The notes below the pieces were generated by a model. It had not been told where the DNA came from and ran no database searches. It worked only from the letters and a program-made list of their open reading frames with translations. Source: Rikenellaceae bacterium (GTDB lineage Bacteria > Bacteroidota > Bacteroidia > Bacteroidales > Rikenellaceae). Taken from it: 50,843 bases of DNA. The position numbers and the translations under genes were made by a program. Position 1 is the first letter of the stretch. The number at the start of each line of letters is the position of its first letter. Of the stretch, positions 17,276 through 25,414 are shown one piece after another. The stretch spans positions 1 through 50,843 of the forward strand of contig SUZO01000019.1 in NCBI GenBank assembly GCA_015059805.1, read 5' to 3'.

Positions 17276-17932
17276 TTAGGACAAGATATACGAAGCGACC
17301 ATCTCTGGCTCGTCAGCGATAAACTCTGCATTGTTCTCAACTAACTCCTCGCGGGCACGAAAGCCCCACGTAACGCCCACAGAGTGCACGCCAGCGCTAT
17401 TTGCAGTCTGGATATCTACGCCAGAGTCGCCAATAAAGTAGGTGTTCTCTTTACTTGCCCCGCACTGCCCTATAATCAGCTCCACGATGGCTGGGTCGGG
17501 CTTAAGTGGAAAGCCGTCACGGTTGCCGTAGATAGCGCTCCACTTATACTCTCCGAAGAATCGCTCAATAAGTCGCACCGTTCCGTCATGAAACTTATTT
17601 GATGCCACGGCGAGGGTAACACCTGCATCTGCAAGGCTCTTTATCAGCTCTCTAACGCCTTGATAGGCAACGGTATGGTTGTCAATGTTGTTGTAGTAGT
17701 ACTCAACGAAATCTTTTCGCGCAGCGGCGATATACTCCGCGGTGCGCAGCTGCTCTGGCATCGCCCTCTCAACGAGGCGGGTGATTCCATTGCCAACAAA
17801 TGAGCAGTACTGCTCGTAGCTATGTGTTTCAAGTCCGCGCAGTGAGAGCATATGGTTACAGCAGTGGGCAAGGTCGCCAATAGTATTTAGCAGTGTGCCG
17901 TCAAGGTCGAAAATGGCAAGTTTGTTACTCAT
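17276..17932 (-). CDS. HAD-superfamily phosphatase, phosphoglycolate phosphatase type
   Basis: A 218-aa haloacid-dehalogenase phosphatase. Motif I DLDGTLLNT (8-16) has the nucleophile Asp and acid Asp; motif II is VASNKFHDG; motif III Lys with PLKPDPAIV; motif IV FIGDSGVDIQTA. A helical cap sits between motifs I and II (about 18-85). This arrangement is typical of Gph, which removes 2-phosphoglycolate formed from DNA 3'-end repair, but related HAD enzymes act on other sugar phosphates. It overlaps the upstream antiporter gene by 8 nt. Confidence 0.88.
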   Translation of the reverse strand: MSNKLAIFDLDGTLLNTIGDLAHCCNHMLSLRGLETHSYEQYCSFVGNGITRLVERAMPEQLRTAEYIAAARKDFVEYYYNNIDNHTVAYQGVRELIKSLADAGVTLAVASNKFHDGTVRLIERFFGEYKWSAIYGNRDGFPLKPDPAIVELIIGQCGASKENTYFIGDSGVDIQTANSAGVHSVGVTWGFRAREELVENNAEFIADEPEMVASYILS

Positions 17933-19382
17933 CTTTAGGCTCTTTTTTTACGATTTTATATCCCACAGCTGCAACAATAATTGAGATTATCGGGCTGAAG
18001 AGGTTAAATAGACAGTAGGGCAGGTAGGTTATTGTCGCCACACCAAGGACTGTTGATTGTGTCATACCGCAAGAATTCCACGGGATAAGCACCGATGTGA
18101 CGGTCGCCGAGTCCTCCACCGAGCGGCTCAGAAGTCTACCTTCAAGTCCTCGCTGGCGGTACAAATCGCCAAAGGTGTTTCCCGTGATGATGATAGATAT
18201 GTATTGGTCGGCGGTGGTAAGGTTGCAGAATACTCCCGTGGCAATTGTAGAGCTGACAACACTTACAGTACGCTTAGCAAAGCGCATAAACAGGCGTGTC
18301 AATGCTGCCAACATGCCACTGCCCGCCATTACACCACCAAAGCACATGGCGCATAGAATAAGCCATATGGTTGGTAGCATGCCGCCCATGCCGCGCGTTG
18401 CAACAAGGTCGTTGAGCATCGCATCGCCAGTATCTATTGCCGTAGTAGAGGAGCAGGCAATCATCAGCCCGCGGAAAGAGCTTAGGCTACCCTCTCCACC
18501 AATCTGTGCCACAATATCTGGCTGGAAGATAAGCATAGCGATACATGCCACAACAGTTGCTGCAAAGAGTGTTATCAGCGCCGGCAGTTTTCTCAGGATA
18601 AGCAGCGCCGTGACTAATGGCACAATGAGCAGCCATGGCGAGATGTTGAATGTCGCGTGCAATGTCTGAGATATTTGCTCTATCTGCGTAGCCTCTTGTG
18701 GAGTCTGGAAAAATGATATGCCGAAGAATACCAATAGCGCAATAGTGAACGAAGGCACTGTGGTAATCATCATATACTTAATATGCTCAAACAGAGGGAC
18801 TTTTGAGGCGGCACTGGCGAGAACTGTGGTATCTGACAGAGCAGAAACTTTGTCGCCAAAGTATGCTCCTGAGATTATCGCGCCAGCAATCCACCCTTCT
18901 GAAAATCCCATAGCCTGACCGATACCCATCAGCGCCACGCCGATAGTGGCGATTGTTGTCCACGACGAGCCTGTGACAAGCGATACAAGCGCGCAGATAA
19001 TACATGCCACGCCCAAGAATACCTTAGGGTGGATAACCTCCAATCCGTAGCAGATAAGTGTCGGCACAGTACCGCTGAGCATCCACGTGCCAGAGATTGC
19101 ACCGATAAGGAGCAGGATGATAATTGCCGAGGCAGATGTGCGGATATTCTCAACTATCGCCTCCTCTAACACAGCCCACTTCTGCCCGCAGAGTGTAATG
19201 GCAAGCGTTGCTGCCACAGCCGCCGCAAATAGTAGCGCAATTTGACTACCTCCAGCGATTGCATCGGCACCGAAACACTTGATTACCAGCGCCAAGACAA
19301 CCACAAGTACCAATAATGGGATAGCTGCAATCCAGAGGGGTGTTTGCGCCTTATATTTAGAGAAAAAATTAGAGAAATTCAT
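17925..19382 (-). CDS. nhaC: Na+/H+ antiporter, NhaC family
   Basis: A 485-aa inner-membrane protein with about 11-12 hydrophobic helices. NhaC-type segments include VTGSSWTTIATIGVALMGIG, ISGAYFGDKVSALSDTTVLA and LIPWNSCGMTQSTVLGVAT, where the polar residues inside helices are typical of ion-coupled NhaC transporters. It would export sodium in exchange for protons. It lies directly upstream of the phosphatase gene (8-nt overlap), although the pairing has no obvious biochemical link. A divergent tRNA-Arg lies 64 nt away. Confidence 0.9.
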   Translation of the reverse strand: MNFSNFFSKYKAQTPLWIAAIPLLVLVVVLALVIKCFGADAIAGGSQIALLFAAAVAATLAITLCGQKWAVLEEAIVENIRTSASAIIILLLIGAISGTWMLSGTVPTLICYGLEVIHPKVFLGVACIICALVSLVTGSSWTTIATIGVALMGIGQAMGFSEGWIAGAIISGAYFGDKVSALSDTTVLASAASKVPLFEHIKYMMITTVPSFTIALLVFFGISFFQTPQEATQIEQISQTLHATFNISPWLLIVPLVTALLILRKLPALITLFAATVVACIAMLIFQPDIVAQIGGEGSLSSFRGLMIACSSTTAIDTGDAMLNDLVATRGMGGMLPTIWLILCAMCFGGVMAGSGMLAALTRLFMRFAKRTVSVVSSTIATGVFCNLTTADQYISIIITGNTFGDLYRQRGLEGRLLSRSVEDSATVTSVLIPWNSCGMTQSTVLGVATITYLPYCLFNLFSPIISIIVAAVGYKIVKKEPKDE

Positions 19383-19422
19383 TTATATCACCTTTTAGGG
19401 TGCAAAGATACAAAAATTTTTA

Positions 19423-19430
19423 TACCTTTG
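19423..19430 (+). promoter_or_regulatory. -7 element for tRNA-Arg
   Basis: TACCTTTG fits the Bacteroidetes -7 consensus TAnnTTTG and lies 16 nt before the mature tRNA 5' end. The -33 match is weak. On the opposite strand TATCTTTG (19403-19410) could serve nhaC, so this 60-bp gap seems to hold two divergent promoters. Confidence 0.5.
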
Positions 19431-19446
19431 CACTCAAATCCGTGCT

Positions 19447-19518
19447 GCCCCTGTAGTTCAACGGATAGAACGAAGGTTTCCTAAACCTTAAATAGCAGTT
19501 CGATTCTGCTCGGGGGTA
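19447..19518 (+). tRNA. tRNA-Arg (anticodon CCU)
   Basis: A complete 72-nt cloverleaf: acceptor GCCCCTG with CGGGGGT (G-U at 1-72 and U-G at 6-67), D arm with GTTCAACGGATAGAAC, anticodon stem AAGGT/ACCTT around loop TTCCTAA (anticodon CCT), T arm GCAGT-TCGATT-CTGC with the usual TTCGATT loop, discriminator A. CCU reads AGG. CCA is not encoded. A strong terminator follows at once. Confidence 0.95.
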
Positions 19519-19520
19519 CA

Positions 19521-19562
19521 AAAAGGGAGTGTCTAAAAAAACTTTTTTAGACACTCCCTTTT
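19521..19562. terminator. Bidirectional terminator between tRNA-Arg and the metallophosphoesterase gene
   Basis: A 20-bp perfect inverted repeat: 19521-19540 (AAAAGGGAGTGTCTAAAAAA) pairs with 19543-19562, leaving a 2-nt centre. The A/T ends give T runs on both strands, so it can end the tRNA transcript on the plus strand and the lipoprotein transcript (stop at 19582) on the minus strand. Confidence 0.9.
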
Positions 19563-19581
19563 CGTTAGACAACTTCAATCT

Positions 19582-22500
19582 TTACCAATATATAGAAGAG
19601 TATATATCAGTGCCGTCATTCTCTAAAATCTTCTCGGTAGAGTATGTTCTGCCAAAGCGGTCAGTAGCCTCTACACGAATCTTTGCATTAGGGTTTGTCA
19701 AAGTGTGCTTGTACATGTGGAAGCAGTTTGTATGGTAGCTGCCACTTGTGCCACTTCTTCCAACTACACCGATATGGTAGCCAATAGCCCACCAATCTTG
19801 ACCAGAGTCTGTTGGTACATATACTGGGTTACTTGTTCCTATTGAATTGCTACCTCCTGGAGCATATTTCTTCTCTGCAATAGCTATCATGTCGTAGCTC
19901 ACCCCATCCTCATAGATTTTAACCTTCCAACTCGGATCTGCATTAAAGACGTTGGCGATAATTACATCGTTACCATGCTGAAGGTGGAAGTATGTTTTTG
20001 AGCCACCGCAGATAAGGTCGCCACGATATAGACGAATCTGGTAATTACGGTCGTTCATACCCTCATTTATACCCATATAGTACCAGTTTACAATCTGGTT
20101 GCCGTCAATCTGGTAGACTCCATAGCCGTTAGGGCAGCCGTCGCCGTTGATGGTAGACCACCACCACTGTCCTGACACAGCAGCGTGAACATGCTCGTAG
20201 ATGCCTCGTGACCTTGTAGGCTCATTGCGCATGTAGTGCGTATGACCCGACATAATGTGACAGTTCGGGAACTGAGCCAGCAGGTCCAACACTGCAGATG
20301 CAGCACCCTGGTTGAGCAGTGGAATGTGCACGCAGAAGATGATGAGCTTCTGCTTCGGTACAAAGCTTAGATCCTGTCTGAGCCACTCAATCTGCTTGTC
20401 GGTAAAGGCGAGTTCGTAGCTGTTCCACTCGCTGTTATTCTTCCACTGCATATTTCTCATGCAGATAATGTGGACATCACCACGATTCCATGAGTGATCA
20501 ATAGGTCCGAATACACTCTCAAACTTACGCTGAATTGCTAAGTTAAAGGTAGAGGATTGCTCGTTACTATAGATTTTATTGTCTGAGTGGAAGTAGGTAT
20601 AGTCGTGGTTACCCATAGTCTGGAATACAGGCATACTGAGTCTACTCTTTGACATGCGACTTCTCATCGTAGTCATACAGCTCGTAGAGTTTCTACTGCC
20701 CTCAGAGTAGACAATATCACCTAATGTGACGCCATAGTTTGGATTGCTTAGACTCTGAGCATGACCCGTAATAGCTGGCACAGACTCATTTAGGAATCTA
20801 TTGCACTGGCTGGTGTTTTTACACTGAGGGTCGGCAAGGCAGAAGAGGTTGAACTTGCTCTCCTTGCCAGATGCAAGTTTAGTGAGAGTAAAGTTATAGA
20901 CATTTTTCTGCTCGTTAAACCTTGTAAAGAATGCTGGCTGACCGTAACTATTGGTAGCAACCTCGCACTCTGCTGGGGTAGAGTAGTAGATGTAGTAGCA
21001 ATCTTTGTCTGGGCAGAGTGTGTACTCTCCATTTGCATCGGTCTGCACTACTGAGAATCCATCTGAGATGCTTACGCCCGCAGCAGGAGTGCCGTCAGAG
21101 TATGTTACAGTGCCACTGATAGCTGGCAGTTTTTCATTGGCAAAGTTGTTCTGTGGCGGGGTATACTCGTATATAGACTCAACATATACGCGGATGTCAT
21201 CAAGCTGGAAGCGGTTTATAGTCAGAGCATCCTGTCCGCCACCGATAGCGATAACACCACCAGAGGCGACATTCTCAAGAGTTACCTCGTACTCTCTCCA
21301 GTCAGAGTTATAGTCACCCTCAAGGGTTAGATACTCGGCATCGGTCTCTACACCATTAACAACCTTATTATCAGAGCGTAAGGTCTGTCTTGCAAGAGCC
21401 TTAACGCAAACAGCCTTCTCAAAATTGTCAATAGTAGACTGAGAGACCTCTCCATAAGGCGCAGCGTTGAATACAACCTTTACAGTTGCACCCTTACCCT
21501 CAGGAATAGCTGTAAGTGCTGGGGTGCAGATAAACGAGCGGTTATTTTTGGTGCTAATCTTTACATATCCTGGGCGAGCACATACAGAGCCACCAGTCTC
21601 TCCGTCCTTACCACAAATCCAACCCCAATCTTGAACGCCCATGTCATCAATGATACCCTTCAGGGTGTTGAAGAGTCCAATCTCAGTGCCGGCACTAACA
21701 ACGTAGAAACCACTGCCGCTTGGAGTAATCTCACCCTCTATTGGGTCAATAGTGGTTAGTGAACCTCTATTTCTGTGAGAGACTCCACATGCGCGAGAGC
21801 TCAGGTCGGCAGCATATACAAGACCTGCAAAGTTCTCGTAGACAATCATATCGCCCGCCTTTGCATCGCTCTTTACAACGTCGCTACGCTGAGCCAATGG
21901 ATGTGTTGTAGCAATAGCTACTGGCTCGCGGTTTGATGTGCCATCAGTAAGGTTTGTCACAACGGTGTAGTATGTCGTCGCTGGCTCAAGACCACTGAAT
22001 ACGAAACGTGTAGGGTAGAGGTAGCTCTTGAAGATGTCGCCAGCACTATTGATGTTGGTGACGCTCATAACAAGGTCTGTGCACGCTCTGTCACGATAGA
22101 GGGCAACCTTGTAGGTTTTCTCTCTATCCTCTGCAAGGCATGTCATCTGCGTTGGAACAATCTGAGCGATGTGTGGAATGCACTGCTCAAAGTTTGACCA
22201 GCCGATTGTAATTGTTGAGTCTGTAGCGCGTACCATGCGCACGTTGAGATATGGGTCTACAGCTGGCACCTCGTGGTCTGGATTGTCAAACTTAGAGTCA
22301 ATAACGATGGTAAAGAGCGATGGTGAAGAGATTACACTGCCGAGGATGTTTGTGCGGTAGTTGCGCTGCAGTGGAACGTTGAAGTACTCACGCTTGAAAT
22401 CTGTGCCCTCAGTGCAGCGGAGGGTAAACTCAACATCCATGGTCTGCTTACTATTGACCAGCAGGTAGTTCATCGCAAGGTGCTTGTACTCAGTGCCACC

Positions 22501-23217
22501 AACTGTCAGAGCATCATTTAGCTGATCGGGATTCTCCACCTCGGTGTTTAGCACAGCGTTCATAGCAAACTCTACAGGTACAAGCTCGCCCATAACATCA
22601 CCACTCCAGAGGTTCATCTTGTTATAAGCGTATGCCTTGAGCGCACTGCTTGTGATGTAGTCATCAGTGAGCATCATGTTGTTATAGTCATCAAGGCTCT
22701 GACCAATGTTGATTTGCGCAAATGGGCGGCGAAGGGTAAATACCTTGCTCGGACCAGCAGTAAAGCCATTCTCAATGTGGAAGAAGGCATCATTCTGCTC
22801 GTCGTTTGCCACCTGATTCTCGTAGTTTACGTTAAGCTCGCGCTTATGCCAATCAATTTTGTAGGCGCTATTTTTGTCGCAGTATGCCCAGAAGACAAGG
22901 TCATACTTCTTACCAGTGAATAGTGTAACCTCAACCTCAGCCTTGCCATCTCTAAAATCAACATCCTTAGTACCCATAGAACTGAAGTGCTCAACAAGCG
23001 AACCCTTGCCATCCTGAGCATGGTTGTAGATACCCCAAGCAACTTTGTTGATTGTCGTTGCATCGCCAGCAAGACGTGTGCCTAAATCCTCAAGATTAAG
23101 GGTGAAGGTCGTTGTAACTGATTCTGTGCCAGTGATTTCATCAATATCATTTTGGCTACATGACGCAAAGCCAAGTATTGTGGATACTGCAATCAGAAAA
23201 GTTAAAAATCTATTCAT
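19582..23217 (-). CDS. Lipoprotein with DUF6562-like N-terminus, Fn3-like module and calcineurin-like phosphoesterase
   Basis: I start at ATG 23215-23217, giving 1211 aa that begin with a signal peptide and lipobox GFASC (Cys20); the longer frame upstream would put 30 unsupported residues before it. Residues about 35-325 resemble DUF6562 domains of Bacteroidetes surface lipoproteins. About 325-450 looks like a fibronectin-III module (VDPYLNVRMVRATDSTITIGW). About 696-770 is an N-terminal MetallophosN-like beta domain (PAISGTVTYSDGTPAAGVSI). The catalytic domain follows with ADPQ (about 796), GDIVY, GNHDY (about 868), HIPLL and GHTHY (about 989), i.e. the two-metal calcineurin-like motifs; a C-terminal domain follows. 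It probably hydrolyses phosphoesters at the cell surface; substrate unknown. Confidence 0.86.
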   Translation of the reverse strand: MNRFLTFLIAVSTILGFASCSQNDIDEITGTESVTTTFTLNLEDLGTRLAGDATTINKVAWGIYNHAQDGKGSLVEHFSSMGTKDVDFRDGKAEVEVTLFTGKKYDLVFWAYCDKNSAYKIDWHKRELNVNYENQVANDEQNDAFFHIENGFTAGPSKVFTLRRPFAQINIGQSLDDYNNMMLTDDYITSSALKAYAYNKMNLWSGDVMGELVPVEFAMNAVLNTEVENPDQLNDALTVGGTEYKHLAMNYLLVNSKQTMDVEFTLRCTEGTDFKREYFNVPLQRNYRTNILGSVISSPSLFTIVIDSKFDNPDHEVPAVDPYLNVRMVRATDSTITIGWSNFEQCIPHIAQIVPTQMTCLAEDREKTYKVALYRDRACTDLVMSVTNINSAGDIFKSYLYPTRFVFSGLEPATTYYTVVTNLTDGTSNREPVAIATTHPLAQRSDVVKSDAKAGDMIVYENFAGLVYAADLSSRACGVSHRNRGSLTTIDPIEGEITPSGSGFYVVSAGTEIGLFNTLKGIIDDMGVQDWGWICGKDGETGGSVCARPGYVKISTKNNRSFICTPALTAIPEGKGATVKVVFNAAPYGEVSQSTIDNFEKAVCVKALARQTLRSDNKVVNGVETDAEYLTLEGDYNSDWREYEVTLENVASGGVIAIGGGQDALTINRFQLDDIRVYVESIYEYTPPQNNFANEKLPAISGTVTYSDGTPAAGVSISDGFSVVQTDANGEYTLCPDKDCYYIYYSTPAECEVATNSYGQPAFFTRFNEQKNVYNFTLTKLASGKESKFNLFCLADPQCKNTSQCNRFLNESVPAITGHAQSLSNPNYGVTLGDIVYSEGSRNSTSCMTTMRSRMSKSRLSMPVFQTMGNHDYTYFHSDNKIYSNEQSSTFNLAIQRKFESVFGPIDHSWNRGDVHIICMRNMQWKNNSEWNSYELAFTDKQIEWLRQDLSFVPKQKLIIFCVHIPLLNQGAASAVLDLLAQFPNCHIMSGHTHYMRNEPTRSRGIYEHVHAAVSGQWWWSTINGDGCPNGYGVYQIDGNQIVNWYYMGINEGMNDRNYQIRLYRGDLICGGSKTYFHLQHGNDVIIANVFNADPSWKVKIYEDGVSYDMIAIAEKKYAPGGSNSIGTSNPVYVPTDSGQDWWAIGYHIGVVGRSGTSGSYHTNCFHMYKHTLTNPNAKIRVEATDRFGRTYSTEKILENDGTDIYSSIYW

Positions 23218-23247
23218 AGTGGTTGTTTTGTTAATCGTAAAAAGCAT

Positions 23248-23280
23248 TTTGTGCGACATAGCCACACTAAATCGCACAAA
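23248..23280. promoter_or_regulatory. Inverted repeat in leader/promoter of the metallophosphoesterase gene
   Basis: TTTGTGCGA (23248-23256) and TCGCACAAA (23272-23280) are perfect 9-bp inverted repeats 15 bp apart. One arm overlaps the predicted -7 box, so it may be an operator, or a stem at the 5' end of the mRNA. Confidence 0.5.
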
Positions 23281-23308
23281 GTTAGGAATAAAATAGGTGA
23301 AAAACAAA
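23277..23308 (-). promoter_or_regulatory. Predicted promoter of the metallophosphoesterase lipoprotein gene
   Basis: On the minus strand TTTG (23305-23308) and TAACTTTG (23277-23284) are 20 nt apart, matching the Bacteroidetes consensus. The inferred leader is about 55 nt. The -33 box lies at the end of the preceding lipoprotein gene. Confidence 0.65.
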
Positions 23309-23309
23309 A

Positions 23310-23744
23310 TTATTTACCACTTTTTGCACATTTTGCTCGTAATATAATTTGTTGAAAGAGTTTGACTTGAAATTCTGGCATATCAAGTTTATTTGCCAAA
23401 TCGGCTGACGACATATCTTGCTGCTCCATAGCATCCCGCACGCGGCTAATGTCGGCGTAGTCAAAGTAATAAAATTCACGCACGCTCGCCCCACTCTTGC
23501 GCGTAAGGTTTACAAGTGCGACTGGGATATTGTCTTGGCGAGTCAATTTTATCCGCTCAACTGAGCAAATATCGCTATCAAAATTGACCAAATCTACAGC
23601 TAATTGTGTAGAGATATACTCCGTGGTGATTTGGTCTACAACCTCTGGGTCGTGGCTTAAATCTCTTGCTCCACAACCCCAAAATATCAACATAAAAACT
23701 GTGACGATAGTTGCCCGCCACAGTTTTGTAAATATCTGTTTCAT
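23310..23744 (-). CDS. Small lipoprotein of unknown function
   Basis: A 144-aa protein with signal peptide and lipobox IFWGC (Cys24). I do not recognise the family. The body is mixed alpha/beta: TTEYISTQLAVDLVNFDSDI, then a beta pair RQDNIPVALVNLTRKSG, SVREFYYFDYADISRVRDAM and a C-terminal helix EFQVKLFQQIILRAK. It starts 2 nt after the stop of the NagD-like phosphatase gene, so the two are co-transcribed. Not obviously related to that enzyme. A periplasm-facing membrane anchor is expected. Confidence 0.7.
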   Translation of the reverse strand: MKQIFTKLWRATIVTVFMLIFWGCGARDLSHDPEVVDQITTEYISTQLAVDLVNFDSDICSVERIKLTRQDNIPVALVNLTRKSGASVREFYYFDYADISRVRDAMEQQDMSSADLANKLDMPEFQVKLFQQIILRAKCAKSGK

Positions 23745-23746
23745 AA

Positions 23747-24610
23747 TTATTTATGAGATTCGGCAATCAACTCTCCAAGAACCTCAATGCTGTCGCAAAT
23801 AAGGTGCGGCTGCTTAGGTGCTGCATCGGCAATGTCGAGGGTTGTCTCGCCAGAGAGCACAAGCACTCCGAAGGCATTTGCGTTATGTGCCATCTCGATG
23901 TCGGTATATATTCTGTCACCTACCATAGCCACCTCGTCAGACTCCAAACCGTAGCGGTGGAGGATACCTGAGAGCATATTAGGGTCTGGCTTGCCGAGGG
24001 TGATGTCTGGGGTGCGACCAGTAGCATGTGTAAGGCATGCGCAGATAGAGCCGCAGTCTACAAGTACCACTGGCTGGTCTGTAGGACATACGCGGTCTGG
24101 GTTTGTGGCGATATATGGCACGCCCTGGCTAATCCACCAAGCGGCACGACAAAGGCGCTCATAGACAAGGCTCTTATCAAATGCCACAACAAGCACATCA
24201 GGGCGGTCATTCGGGTCGTCAGCAGCACTCTCAAAGCCCGCCTTCTCAAACTCGGTAATCATAGACGGAGTGCCGAGCATAAAGAGCCTCTTAGCCTCAG
24301 GATAGTGGGTCTTGATGTAGTCTATAGTTGCAAGGGCGGTGGTATACATCTCCTCCTCTGTAGCTGCAACACCTAAACGTGCGAGCTTTGCAAGGTAGTC
24401 GGCGATAGATGACGATGGGTTGTTTGTAAGGAATGAGTAACCCAGCCCCAGCTCCTTCACACCTGCAAGGAATGGCTTGGTGTATGGGAAGAGTGTTGCA
24501 CCCATATAAATTGTGCCATCCATGTCAAGAGCAACATGCTTCAGACGGCGCAACTTGCTCATCAGCTCCTCATGTGAGTAGATGGAACGATAACGATTAA
24601 ATTGGCTCAT
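23747..24610 (-). CDS. HAD-IIA phosphatase, NagD-like
   Basis: A 287-aa HAD phosphatase. I prefer ATG 24608-24610 over the longer frame because homologous proteins begin near SHEELMSKLRRLKHVALDMD. Motif I is LDMDGTIYMG, motif II FLTNNPSSS, motif III/IV LGKPDPNML and MVGDRIYTDIEMA; a large C2-type cap occupies about 95-195, so it belongs to the NagD/phosphoglycolate-phosphatase IIA class that acts on sugar or nucleoside monophosphates. The C-terminal segment GVLVLSGETTLDIADAA is typical. It lies divergent to greA and just upstream of a small lipoprotein gene. Confidence 0.9.
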   Translation of the reverse strand: MSQFNRYRSIYSHEELMSKLRRLKHVALDMDGTIYMGATLFPYTKPFLAGVKELGLGYSFLTNNPSSSIADYLAKLARLGVAATEEEMYTTALATIDYIKTHYPEAKRLFMLGTPSMITEFEKAGFESAADDPNDRPDVLVVAFDKSLVYERLCRAAWWISQGVPYIATNPDRVCPTDQPVVLVDCGSICACLTHATGRTPDITLGKPDPNMLSGILHRYGLESDEVAMVGDRIYTDIEMAHNANAFGVLVLSGETTLDIADAAPKQPHLICDSIEVLGELIAESHK

Positions 24611-24729
24611 AGTTTTATCTCTATTTTTTAGTTGATATGCACAAATCTCCGTAAAAGTAGGTAATTTTTTACGAAAAAGCAAGCAAAAGTAACCAAATTA
24701 GCTTTTAGCCTAATTTTTAAGCTCTGGAT

Positions 24730-24760
24730 TTTGTAAATCAAAATATTTATTCTACCTTTG
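24730..24760 (+). promoter_or_regulatory. Predicted greA promoter
   Basis: TTTG (24730-24733) and TACCTTTG (24753-24760) are 19 nt apart, a very good match to the Bacteroidetes primary sigma consensus. The leader of about 78 nt before the greA ATG contains a small CAGCC-GAAA-GGTTG stem-loop followed by a T-rich stretch, which might attenuate transcription. Confidence 0.75.
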
Positions 24761-24845
24761 CAGAGGAATATAGGGAATATTAGGGTTTCAGCCGAAAGGT
24801 TGAGATTCTTGTTTTTTGTTATGTCATTAAAAACTACTTTATATC

Positions 24846-25322
24846 ATGGCACAAGAGGTAATTTATTTAACAGCAGAGGGTTACAAGAAGCTCAAGGATG
24901 AGCTTGATCACATGCGTTCAGTTGAGCGCCCAGCCGCTTCAGCAGCTATCGCTGAGGCTCGTGATAAGGGTGATTTGTCTGAGAATGCAGAGTACGATGC
25001 AGCTCGTGAGGCTCAGGGTATGTTGGAGATGAGAATAGCCCAGATGGAGGCTACACTTGCCAATGCTCGCATTATTGACGAGACAAAGATTGACCGTAGT
25101 AAGGTGCAGATTCTGAGCAAGGTAACTCTTCTCAACCACAACAATAATCGTCAGGTAGTATATACCATAGTGGCTGAGCACGAGGCAAATCTTCGTGAGG
25201 GTAAGCTGGCTATCGGTACCCCAATCGCAAAGGCTCTGCTTGGTAAGAAGAAGGGTGATATTGTTGAGGTTACCGTTCCTGCAGGCGTGTTGAAGCTTGA
25301 GATTCTCGACATCTCAATCTAA
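24846..25322 (+). CDS. greA: Transcription elongation factor GreA
   Basis: A 158-aa protein. The N-terminal coiled coil (about 10-75) contains GYKKLKDELDHMRSVERPAA and EARDKGDLSENAEYDAARE, the acidic tip that enters the RNA polymerase secondary channel and stimulates cleavage of backtracked RNA. The C-terminal FKBP-like domain (80-158) has IGTPIAKALLGKKKGDIVEV, the classic GreA motif. Length is normal. A good promoter and a bidirectional terminator show that it is a single-gene transcript. Confidence 0.97.
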   Translation: MAQEVIYLTAEGYKKLKDELDHMRSVERPAASAAIAEARDKGDLSENAEYDAAREAQGMLEMRIAQMEATLANARIIDETKIDRSKVQILSKVTLLNHNNNRQVVYTIVAEHEANLREGKLAIGTPIAKALLGKKKGDIVEVTVPAGVLKLEILDISI

Positions 25323-25360
25323 TTGCTTCCAGTCGGACTTTAGACTGTAAGATATTAACA

Positions 25361-25403
25361 AAGAATAGGGTGACTAACGTTTAGTCACCCTATTCTGTTT
25401 TTT
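25361..25403. terminator. Bidirectional terminator between greA and the sialate esterase gene
   Basis: GAATAGGGTGACTAA and TTTAGTCACCCTATTC flank a 3-nt loop (ACG) in a long near-perfect stem. It is followed by a T run (25397-25403) on the plus strand and by A/T on the other, so it serves convergent greA and the gene ending at 25415. Confidence 0.88.
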
Positions 25404-25414
25404 GGTAGTTTAGA

